Source: Saccharospirillum salsuginis
Lineage (GTDB): Bacteria > Pseudomonadota > Gammaproteobacteria > Pseudomonadales > Natronospirillaceae
Length of the DNA stretch: 48,467 nt
NCBI RefSeq assembly: GCF_014651855.1
Contig: NZ_BMXR01000009.1
Location: 139,589-188,055 of the forward strand
Reading direction: 5' to 3'
Numbering within the stretch: position 1 is the stretch's first letter; every line of letters begins with the position of its first letter. Position numbers and translations under genes: made by a program. Shown one piece after another: positions 16,376 through 23,704 of this stretch. The notes under the pieces were generated by a model. The model was not told the DNA's origin and did not search any database. It was given only the letters and a program-made list of their open reading frames with translations.

Positions 16376-16491
16376 CGTAGGGCAGAAGAGCCGTAGGCGA
16401 TATCTGCCTTCGTTCATAGCCGTTGGCAGCGACGATGTCAGTGCCCCGGCCGCAACGGCAGATAACGCCCTTCGGGCTCTTCTGCCCTACG
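16376..16491. repeat. Long inverted repeat between hom and thrC
   Basis: CGTAGGGCAGAAGAGCC (16376-16392) is the exact reverse complement of 16475-16491. Inside, GATATCTGCC (16399-16408) and GGCAGATAAC (16457-16466) extend the arms imperfectly to about 35-40 bases around a short centre. The composition of the arms resembles dispersed GGGCAGAAGAGC repeats of other gammaproteobacteria. It fills nearly all of the hom-thrC gap. Confidence 0.8.
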
Positions 16492-16549
16492 ATTGAAAAG
16501 CATAACTGGCACTTAATAACCGGCCCCAGGCCCGACAGAGACCAATCCC

Positions 16550-17944
16550 GTGAAATACATCAGCACCCGTGGTGAAGCCCCGTCCCTGAACTTCGAAGAT
16601 GTCCTGCTGACCGGCCTGGCGTCGGACGGCGGGCTCTATGTCCCCGAGACACTGCCCGAGTATTCCCTGGACGAAATCCGCAGCTGGCGCGGTCTGCCGT
16701 ACCACGAGCTGGCATTCCGCATTCTCAAGCCGTTCGTCGACGGTGCCATCCCGGACGACGAGTTCGCCACCATGCTGAAGGACACCTACGGCGTGTTCGG
16801 TCACAAGGCCGTCGCGCCGCTGGCGCAGATCGACCACAACGAATTCGTACTCGAACTCTTTCAGGGGCCGACGCTGGCCTTCAAGGATTTCGCGTTGCAA
16901 TTGCTCGGCCGGCTGCTCGACCATGTGCTTGAAAAGCGCGGCGAGCGTGTCGTCATCATGGGGGCGACCTCGGGCGATACCGGCTCGGCCGCGATCGAAG
17001 GCTGCAAGCGCTGCAAGAACATCGATATATTCATCCTGCACCCGCACAACCGTGTGTCCGAGGTGCAGCGCCGCCAGATGACCACCATCGCCGGCGACAA
17101 CATTCACAATCTGGCGATCGACGGCAATTTCGACGACTGCCAGAGCATGGTCAAGGCGAGCTTCGGCGACCAGAGTTTCCTGCGCGGCGAGCGTCGCCTG
17201 GTGGCCGTGAATTCCATCAACTGGGCGCGCATCATGGCCCAGATCGTCTATTACTTTTATGCGTCCCTGAATCTGGGCGGGCCGGATCGCGAAATGGCCT
17301 TCTCGGTGCCGACCGGTAACTTCGGCGACATTTTCGCCGGCTATCTGGCGCGCAAGATGGGACTGCCGATCGGCCAATTGATCGTCGCCACCAACCAGAA
17401 CGACATCCTGCACCGGGTAATGAGCAACAATGTCTACGAGAAGCACCCACTGGCGCACACCCTGTCGCCGTCGATGGACATCGTTGTTTCCAGTAACTTC
17501 GAGCGGCTGCTGTTCGATCTGTACGATCGTGATGGTGCGGTATTGAACGATCTGATGCGGCGTCTGAATACCGACGCCGTGACGCTGGACGAGGCGCGTC
17601 TGGCGAAAGCGCGCGACGTGTTCGACAGCTATGCGGTCAATGACGACGTGACCGTCGAGACTATACGCACCGTCTTCGATGAGACCGGCTACCTGCTCGA
17701 CCCGCACACCGCCATTGGCGTCAAGGCCGCACGCGAAACCCGTCGCAGCGCGATCAATCCCATGATCACGTTGGGCACGGCCCATCCGGTGAAATTCGCC
17801 CCGGCCGTGGAGCGGGCCGGTTTGAAGACGCCGGAGCTGCCGCATCACCTGACCGACCTGATGGAGCGCGAAGAGCGCTACACCGTGCTGCCGAACGAGT
17901 TGCAACGGGTGCAGGCCTACGTCACCGACGCGGTCTTTGGGTAA
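16550..17944 (+). CDS. thrC: Threonine synthase
   Basis: PLP enzyme converting O-phosphohomoserine to threonine. The 464-residue length fits the long (fungal/Pseudomonas-like) class. The PLP lysine is K112 in GPTLAFKDFALQ; MGATSGDTGSAAI and VPTGNFGDIFAGYLA form the cofactor and phosphate sites. The start is GTG at 16550, giving MKYISTRGEAPSL, the conserved opening. Likely transcribed with hom, although a 116-bp inverted repeat lies between them, and closely followed by recJ. Confidence 0.96.
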   Translation: MKYISTRGEAPSLNFEDVLLTGLASDGGLYVPETLPEYSLDEIRSWRGLPYHELAFRILKPFVDGAIPDDEFATMLKDTYGVFGHKAVAPLAQIDHNEFVLELFQGPTLAFKDFALQLLGRLLDHVLEKRGERVVIMGATSGDTGSAAIEGCKRCKNIDIFILHPHNRVSEVQRRQMTTIAGDNIHNLAIDGNFDDCQSMVKASFGDQSFLRGERRLVAVNSINWARIMAQIVYYFYASLNLGGPDREMAFSVPTGNFGDIFAGYLARKMGLPIGQLIVATNQNDILHRVMSNNVYEKHPLAHTLSPSMDIVVSSNFERLLFDLYDRDGAVLNDLMRRLNTDAVTLDEARLAKARDVFDSYAVNDDVTVETIRTVFDETGYLLDPHTAIGVKAARETRRSAINPMITLGTAHPVKFAPAVERAGLKTPELPHHLTDLMEREERYTVLPNELQRVQAYVTDAVFG

Positions 17945-17950
17945 GTCGGA

Positions 17951-19666
17951 ATGACCCGACCGCTGCCGGAGATCATCACCCGGCCAGTGGCCGGGGACGC
18001 CCCGCTTCACGACCACCCGTTGCTGGACCGGTTGTACCGGGCACGCGGTGTTCGACAGGCCGGCGACCTGGATACGGGCCTGGCGAGCCTTACGCCCTGG
18101 CAATCGCTGAAAGGGATCCAGGCCTCCGTCGCGCTGTTGGAAACGGCGCTCAAAACGGGGCAACGGGTCCTGATCGTCGGTGATTACGATGCCGACGGCG
18201 CCACCAGTACCGCCTTGACCTATCTGGCCCTGCGGTCGCTGGGCATGGATGTTCGCTTTCTGTTACCCAATCGCTTTGAATACGGTTACGGCCTGTCGCC
18301 GGAAATCGTCTCGCTTGCTCTGGAACAATCGCCGGATCTGATCATCACGGTCGACAACGGCATCGCCAGCATCGACGGTGTCCGCGCCGCGCGAGAAGCC
18401 GGCGTGGCGGTTCTGGTGACCGACCATCACCTGCCCGCGGACGAGTTGCCCGAGGCCGACGCCATTGTGAATCCCAATCAACCGGGATGCGACTTTCCGA
18501 GTAAAGCCGCTTGCGGCTGCACGGTTGTGTTCTACCTGCTGATCGCTCTGCGAGCGTCGCTGCGGGAGCAGGGTTGGTTTCAACACCAGGGCATTCCCGA
18601 GCTCAACCTGGGGCAATGGCTCGACCTGGTCGCGCTGGCCACTGTGGCGGACGTTGTTCCGCTGGATGCCAATAACCGCCGGCTGGTTCAGCAGGGGTTG
18701 CTTCGAATCCGTAACGGTCAGGCCCGGCCCGGTGTTCTGGCGCTGTTCGAGGCGGCCGGTCGCGACTGGCAACGCGCCCAGAGCCAGGATTTCGGCTTCG
18801 CCGTCGGCCCGCGCCTCAATGCGGCCGGCCGTCTGGACGACATGACCCTGGGCGTGCGCTGCCTGATCACCGACGACCCGATCGAAGCCCGCGCCCTGGC
18901 CACCCAACTGGAAGATCTGAACCGCGAGCGCCGCGCCATCGAGCGTTCGATGGTCGTCGACGCCGAGCGCCACCTGACCGACCTTGAGGGACTCGACAAC
19001 CGCCTGGGTCACGTCTTGTTTCAGCCGGACTGGCACGAAGGTGTCATCGGTATTCTCGCTTCCCGCATCAAGGACAAGACCTATCGCCCGGTCATCGCCC
19101 TGGCGGAATCCGACAAGGGTCTGCTCAAGGGTTCGGCGCGGTCGATTCCCGGGTTTCACCTGAGAGACGGCCTGGACTGGATTGCCGGCCAGGCCCCGGG
19201 CCTGTTGCGCAAGTTCGGAGGCCACGCGATGGCTGCGGGCCTGTCCATCGAGCAGGGTCGGGAAGGGGAATTACAGACCTGGTTCGAGAAAGCCGTCGAG
19301 ACACTGTGCGAACCCGAAGCCCTGGTGCCGCAACTGGTCACCGATGGGACCCTGGGCGCTTCGGACCTGACACTGACCAATGCCCTGGCGCTGGAACAGG
19401 CGGGTCCCTGGGGGCAGGGCTTTCCGGTGCCGAGCTTTCACGGTGAATGGCGCATCGAAAGTCAGCGCATCGTTGGCGAGCGCCATTTGAAACTGCAATT
19501 GGTCGATGAACAGGGAGTGGTTATCGACGGTATCGCCTTTAATATCGATGTATCGGAATGGCCGACGGATAAATCCCGGTTAAGGGGCGTTTATCAACTC
19601 AGTTGTAATCGATATCGTGGGCGGGAAACCTTGCAATTGATATTCGAGGCGATTGAAGCGATATAG
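17951..19666 (+). CDS. recJ: Single-stranded-DNA-specific 5'-3' exonuclease RecJ
   Basis: DHH-family nuclease acting in RecF-pathway recombination and mismatch repair. The 571-residue protein has the metal-binding motifs DYDADG (78-83), the DNG segment near 135 and DHH (158-160), with DHHA1 and OB-fold regions in the C-terminal half (GGHAMAAGLSI). It starts 7 bp after thrC and is followed by prfB, the recJ-prfB-lysS order known from E. coli. Confidence 0.95.
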   Translation: MTRPLPEIITRPVAGDAPLHDHPLLDRLYRARGVRQAGDLDTGLASLTPWQSLKGIQASVALLETALKTGQRVLIVGDYDADGATSTALTYLALRSLGMDVRFLLPNRFEYGYGLSPEIVSLALEQSPDLIITVDNGIASIDGVRAAREAGVAVLVTDHHLPADELPEADAIVNPNQPGCDFPSKAACGCTVVFYLLIALRASLREQGWFQHQGIPELNLGQWLDLVALATVADVVPLDANNRRLVQQGLLRIRNGQARPGVLALFEAAGRDWQRAQSQDFGFAVGPRLNAAGRLDDMTLGVRCLITDDPIEARALATQLEDLNRERRAIERSMVVDAERHLTDLEGLDNRLGHVLFQPDWHEGVIGILASRIKDKTYRPVIALAESDKGLLKGSARSIPGFHLRDGLDWIAGQAPGLLRKFGGHAMAAGLSIEQGREGELQTWFEKAVETLCEPEALVPQLVTDGTLGASDLTLTNALALEQAGPWGQGFPVPSFHGEWRIESQRIVGERHLKLQLVDEQGVVIDGIAFNIDVSEWPTDKSRLRGVYQLSCNRYRGRETLQLIFEAIEAI

Positions 19667-19902
19667 AGCGAAGCCCGTAATGCGTATTCCCGGCGGCAGC
19701 CGTGCCACCGGGGAATACCCCGAATACCCAATGGGTTGATTCTTAACCTGTTAAATAGCCGTTTCCGAATACCGGACCCAGCCCCGATTACCCGAAATTA
19801 TTCCCCCGGTCTCCGATAATATCACTACCTAACACTTTGAATTTTCGATAAAATGCGCGCCCCGCCGGGAATTCACACTTTATTTGAAATCAGGAGCGGT
19901 TA
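19667..19902. other. Gap between recJ and prfB
   Basis: A 236-bp gap with no gene. An imperfect GTATTCCC...GGGGAATAC inverted repeat near 19685-19716 could end recJ transcription. The right half is A+T-rich, ending in TTGAATTTTCGATAAAAT (about 19837-19854), a plausible promoter area for prfB, but no well-spaced -35/-10 pair is evident. Confidence 0.4.
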
Positions 19903-20998
19903 GTGGAAATCAATCCGATCAAAGAACAAATTAAAGACCTCCAGGCACGCACCGACGTGCTTAGGGGGTATCTTTGACTTCGATACCAAGAAAGAACGGT
20001 TAGACGAAGTCGAACGCGAACTGGCCCAACCCGATGTCTGGAATGATCCCGACCGGGCGCAAAAGCTGGGTCAGGAACGCAGCACCCTGGAAACCGTGGT
20101 CAATACCCTGAATCGGCTGGTTGATGGCGTCGGTGACGCCGGCGATCTGCTGGACATGGCCGCGGAAGAGGGCGACGAGAGCACCGTCAATGACATCATG
20201 GCGGATCTCGACGCGCTCGAAAAAGAGCTGGAAGGTTTGGAGTTCCGCCGGATGTTCAGCGGCGAAATGGACTCCAGCAACGCCTATCTCGACATCCAGG
20301 CCGGTTCGGGCGGCACCGAAGCCCAGGACTGGGCCGAGATGCTGCTGCGCATGTATCTGCGTTGGGGCGAAGAGAAAGGGTTCAAGACGGAGCTGATGGA
20401 AGCCTCCGACGGCGAAGTGGCCGGCATCAAATCCGCCACGGTGCGCTTCGAAGGCGAATACGCTTTCGGCTGGTTGCGTACCGAGACCGGTGTGCATCGT
20501 CTGGTGCGCAAGTCGCCGTTCGATTCCGGGAATCGCCGGCACACGTCGTTCTCGTCGGTGTTCGTGTCTCCGGAAGTGGACGACAACATCGCCATCGAGA
20601 TCAATCCGGCCGATTTGCGGATCGACGTCTACCGGGCTTCCGGTGCCGGTGGTCAGCACGTCAACCGGACCGAATCGGCGGTGCGGATCACGCACAACCC
20701 GACCGGCATCGTCGTGCAATGCCAGAACGACCGGTCCCAGCACAAAAACAAAGACCAGGCCATGAAACAGCTGAAAGCCAAGCTGTACGAGCTGGAAATG
20801 ATGAAGCGCAACGAAGCCGCCCAGGCTGTGGAGGACACCAAGTCCGATATCGGCTGGGGCAGCCAGATTCGCTCCTATGTGCTGGACGACTCGCGCATCA
20901 AGGATTTGCGCACCGGCGTCGAGACGCATAACACCCAGGCCGTGCTGGACGGTGGCCTGGACAAGTTCATCGAAGCCTCGCTGAAGAAAGGGCTTTAA
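19903..20998 (+). CDS. prfB: Peptide chain release factor 2, programmed +1 frameshift
   Basis: Recognises UGA and UAA stop codons and triggers peptide release. Translation starts at GTG 19903 (CAGGAGCGG upstream), runs 24 codons to CTT (19972-19974) and meets an in-frame TGA (19975-19977). The slippery CTT-TGA-C with the Shine-Dalgarno-like AGGGGG (19963-19968) is the classic autoregulatory site: low RF2 promotes +1 slippage into the frame continuing from 19976. The joined product is about 364 residues. It carries the SPF-type anticodon-mimic (RKSPFDSGNRRHTSF) and the catalytic GGQ loop (GAGGQHVNRTESAVR). The lysS gene follows. Confidence 0.96.
19963..19978 (+). promoter_or_regulatory. prfB programmed +1 frameshift site
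   Basis: AGGGGGTATCTTTGAC: internal Shine-Dalgarno element, slippery CTT codon, in-frame TGA and following C, exactly the RF2 autoregulation signal. Confidence 0.95.
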
Positions 20999-21048
20999 TC
21001 CATGCTCCCGGCGTCGGCCGGGCGCCTTGAACCGGAACCGGAACCAAG

Positions 21049-22551
21049 ATGACGGACAAGCATCACTCTAGCGAAGAGAACCACATCATCGCTGAGCGTA
21101 AGCAGAAGCTGGCTCAGTTGGCCGACTCCCGGCCGCAGGCCTTTCCGAACGATTTTCGGCGTGAGCACCATGCCGGCGACCTGCAGAACGAGTACGGCGA
21201 CCTGGAAAAGGAAGCCATTGTCGATCTCGGCATCAAGGTCAGCGTGGCCGGCCGGGTCATGCGTCGCGGCGGCCCCTTTGTCGGGTTGCGCGATTCAACC
21301 GGTCGCATTCAGTTCTACATGCCCAAACCCCTGCAGAAAGAAAGTCGGGATTGGGAGCTGCTCGATATAGGCGATATCGTCGGCGTTACCGGCACCCTGT
21401 CCAAATCCGGCAAGGGTGAGCTCTATGTGGCGGTGGATTCGGTCGATGACATGACCATCCTGACCAAATCGCTGCGGCCGCTGCCGGACAAGTTCCACGG
21501 CCTGGCCGATCAGGAGCTCAAATACCGCCAGCGCTACGTGGATCTGATCACCAGCGACGACACACGCCGTGTCTTCGAGGTGCGGGCCGGCGTTATCAAC
21601 GGCATCCGTCGCTACCTGACCGAGCGTAACTTCATGGAGGTGGAAACCCCCATGTTGCAGGTGATACCGGGCGGTGCCGTGGCGCGGCCCTTCATCACCC
21701 ACCACAATGCCATGGACATCGACATGTACCTGCGCATCGCGCCGGAACTGTATTTGAAGCGCCTGGTTGTGGGCGGTTTCGAGCGGGTTTTCGAGATCAA
21801 CCGCAACTTCCGCAATGAAGGCGTGTCGACCCGACACAACCCCGAGTTCACCATGTTGGAGTGGTATCAGGCCTACGCCGACTACAACGACCTGATGGAT
21901 CTGACCGAGGACATGCTGCGCACCCTGGCCAAGGATGTACTCGGCACCACGGAACTGCACTATCAGGGCGAGACCTTCGACCTGGGGCCGGCCTTTGAGC
22001 GGTTGTCGCTGTTCGACGCCATCCTCCGGTACAACCCGGACCTGACCGCCGATGACCTGAGTTCACTGGAGGCCGCCACGGCCGTGGCCCGGCGACTGGG
22101 CATCGATGTGCAAAACGGTTGGGGTCTGGGTCGGGTACAAACCGAAATCTTCGAGGAAACCGCCGAGGAGAAACTCAGGGGCCCCGTCTTTATTACCGCC
22201 TACCCGGCGGAAGTATCGCCTCTGGCGCGTCGCAACGACGACAACCCGGAAGTGACCGACCGATTCGAGTTTTTCCTCGGCGGTCGCGAAATCGCCAATG
22301 GCTTTTCGGAGCTGAACGACCCGATCGACCAGGCCGAGCGTTTCCAGGCCCAGGTGGCCGAGAAGGACGCCGGCGACGACGAAGCCATGTTCTACGACGA
22401 AGATTACATCAACGCCCTGGAGTATGGTCTGCCACCGACGGCGGGCGAGGGCATCGGTATCGATCGTCTGGTGATGTACTTCACCGATTCACCGTCCATC
22501 AAGGACGTTATTTTGTTCCCCCATATGAAACCTCGTCAACAGACGGATTAA
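21049..22551 (+). CDS. lysS: Lysyl-tRNA synthetase (class II)
   Basis: Charges tRNA-Lys. The 500-residue protein has an N-terminal OB-fold anticodon-binding domain (about 55-160) and a class II catalytic core: motif 2 in FEINRNFRNEGVSTRHNPEFTMLEWYQAY and motif 3 in GEGIGIDRLVMYFTDS near the C-terminus. It lies 50 bp after prfB, the usual prfB-lysS pairing, and the MvaT-like gene starts 16 bp after its stop. Confidence 0.97.
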   Translation: MTDKHHSSEENHIIAERKQKLAQLADSRPQAFPNDFRREHHAGDLQNEYGDLEKEAIVDLGIKVSVAGRVMRRGGPFVGLRDSTGRIQFYMPKPLQKESRDWELLDIGDIVGVTGTLSKSGKGELYVAVDSVDDMTILTKSLRPLPDKFHGLADQELKYRQRYVDLITSDDTRRVFEVRAGVINGIRRYLTERNFMEVETPMLQVIPGGAVARPFITHHNAMDIDMYLRIAPELYLKRLVVGGFERVFEINRNFRNEGVSTRHNPEFTMLEWYQAYADYNDLMDLTEDMLRTLAKDVLGTTELHYQGETFDLGPAFERLSLFDAILRYNPDLTADDLSSLEAATAVARRLGIDVQNGWGLGRVQTEIFEETAEEKLRGPVFITAYPAEVSPLARRNDDNPEVTDRFEFFLGGREIANGFSELNDPIDQAERFQAQVAEKDAGDDEAMFYDEDYINALEYGLPPTAGEGIGIDRLVMYFTDSPSIKDVILFPHMKPRQQTD

Positions 22552-22567
22552 TCACAGGAGAGACCTT

Positions 22568-23050
22568 ATGATAGACCAGGATCTGGACCAGAAGATCAAA
22601 GAACACGAAGCGAAGATCGAAGAGCTGCGTCAGCAGAAAGAAGCCCAGGCCAAGCGTATGGAAGGCTTCGAGAAGTACGACGACCAGATTCGCGACCTGT
22701 TCGACGAGTACGGCATTTCCGAGTACGACGTTTTCACCATGCGCGCCGGTGCCATCGTCGAATGGATCAAGGCCCAGGGCAAGAAGAGCGACAAGCCGGA
22801 GTTCTACGAAGAGCTGCAAACCTACTTCGCGCGGGTTAACGGTGCCAAGTCGGGCAAGCGCAAGGGCAAGTCGGCCAAGGCGTCCAGCGGCCCGAAACTG
22901 GCCATTGGCTGGTACGAGCACCCGCAGACCGGCGAGCGCATCGAGAAGAAGCGCCGTAACCCCAAGACTCTGGATCAGTGGGTCGAAGAGTTTGGTGCCG
23001 AGGAAGTCCAGAACTGGCTGGTGCGGGAAGAAGAAACCGCTGAAGCCTGA
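22568..23050 (+). CDS. MvaT-like H-NS family nucleoid protein
   Basis: A 160-residue protein. The N-terminal half (about 1-50) is highly charged coiled coil for oligomerisation. The C-terminal segment (about 113-155: GWYEHPQTGERIEKKRRNPKTLDQWVEEFGAEEVQNWL) lines up with the MvaT DNA-binding domain, whose consensus includes NPxTGE, NxKTLxxW and the GxExVxxW end. It is longer than Pseudomonas MvaT (about 124 residues), with extra sequence and a lysine/serine linker in the middle. MvaT-type proteins silence A+T-rich foreign DNA. Read from the lysS transcript and followed by a strong terminator. Family membership is from motif recognition; orthology to mvaT or mvaU is unproven. Confidence 0.75.
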   Translation: MIDQDLDQKIKEHEAKIEELRQQKEAQAKRMEGFEKYDDQIRDLFDEYGISEYDVFTMRAGAIVEWIKAQGKKSDKPEFYEELQTYFARVNGAKSGKRKGKSAKASSGPKLAIGWYEHPQTGERIEKKRRNPKTLDQWVEEFGAEEVQNWLVREEETAEA

Positions 23051-23071
23051 TTCCGGATGGATGGTCAGACG

Positions 23072-23098
23072 AAAAGCCGGCTCAGCCGGCTTTTTTTT
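23072..23098 (+). terminator. Terminator after the MvaT-like gene
   Basis: AAAAGCCGG, loop CTCAG, CCGGCTTTTTTTT: strong stem with an eight-T tract, 22 bp after the stop. It closes the prfB-lysS-mvaT-like run. Confidence 0.93.
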
Positions 23099-23704
23099 AT
23101 GCGACGGCGGCTAAAGCCAACGTCGAAGCACATCGCCACTCTGTAATGCCCCCGGCCTTTTTAAACACCGGCCGAGCCGGTTCTTTACAAATTGATACAT
23201 GATTCTCGGAATCTTCATCTTGAAGGGTTCAGAAAAAGAATATATACGATCTATCCCCAAAGCGGTCTAACCAATCGGCAGCGGGCCCGAACGACGATCA
23301 ACCCACCTCAATGGCCGCTTCCTGGCAACCTGAAAACCTGTAACTCGTTGAAAAATAAAGAAAAATATTAATTGATCAAAAAATGATCAATCTGTAACGA
23401 GCGCCCTTGTTTCGGCGTCTTGCGCCCCTCTCCCGCTTCTTTTTCACAGAGATATCCACAGATTTTGTGGACACCCTTTGAGACCCCCGATTCCCACTGG
23501 GATGGGTATAACCCGGTGGGTTCCGTCAATGAACTGTCACATTGTTGTTGCTTGGCTTGAACTTTCATAGTCCTCTGCTTGGGTGGTCATGGGACGCTCA
23601 ATCGCGTCAGCAGGCCTGGCATTCGGACCGGTGGTCGAACCGGCGATTGATTTGTCGGTGGACAGCCCCATTTTTTTCGCGACAATCTCCATGGAAGTGA
23701 CTTC
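23099..23704. other. 606-bp non-coding region upstream of lon-type gene
   Basis: No gene is supported. It contains a TTGAAG-N17-TATACG promoter-like pair (23220-23248), a very A+T-rich patch around 23345-23392 with two TGATCA sites separated by five A (23373-23389), and a TCCACA-N5-TGTGGA inverted repeat (23455-23471) resembling two facing weak DnaA boxes. An imperfect CCCACTGGG/CCCGGTGGG repeat lies near 23492-23519. The length implies a long, possibly regulated leader for the protease gene. Confidence 0.5.
23220..23248 (+). promoter_or_regulatory. Candidate promoter upstream of the Lon-type protease
   Basis: TTGAAG (23220-23225), 17 bp, TATACG (23243-23248). The CTTGAAG at its left resembles a heat-shock sigma-32 -35 element, but no CCCCAT-type -10 lies at the right distance, so sigma-70 use is as likely. 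It is far (about 450 bp) from the start codon. Confidence 0.3.

Noticed and set aside
16487..18163. 558-residue minus-strand open frame across thrC/recJ
   Set aside because: Opposes two confident enzyme genes, shows no domain and has no start-site support.
23455..23471. A replication origin based on DnaA-like boxes
   Set aside because: Only two weak facing boxes are present, without dnaA, dnaN or gidA neighbours.
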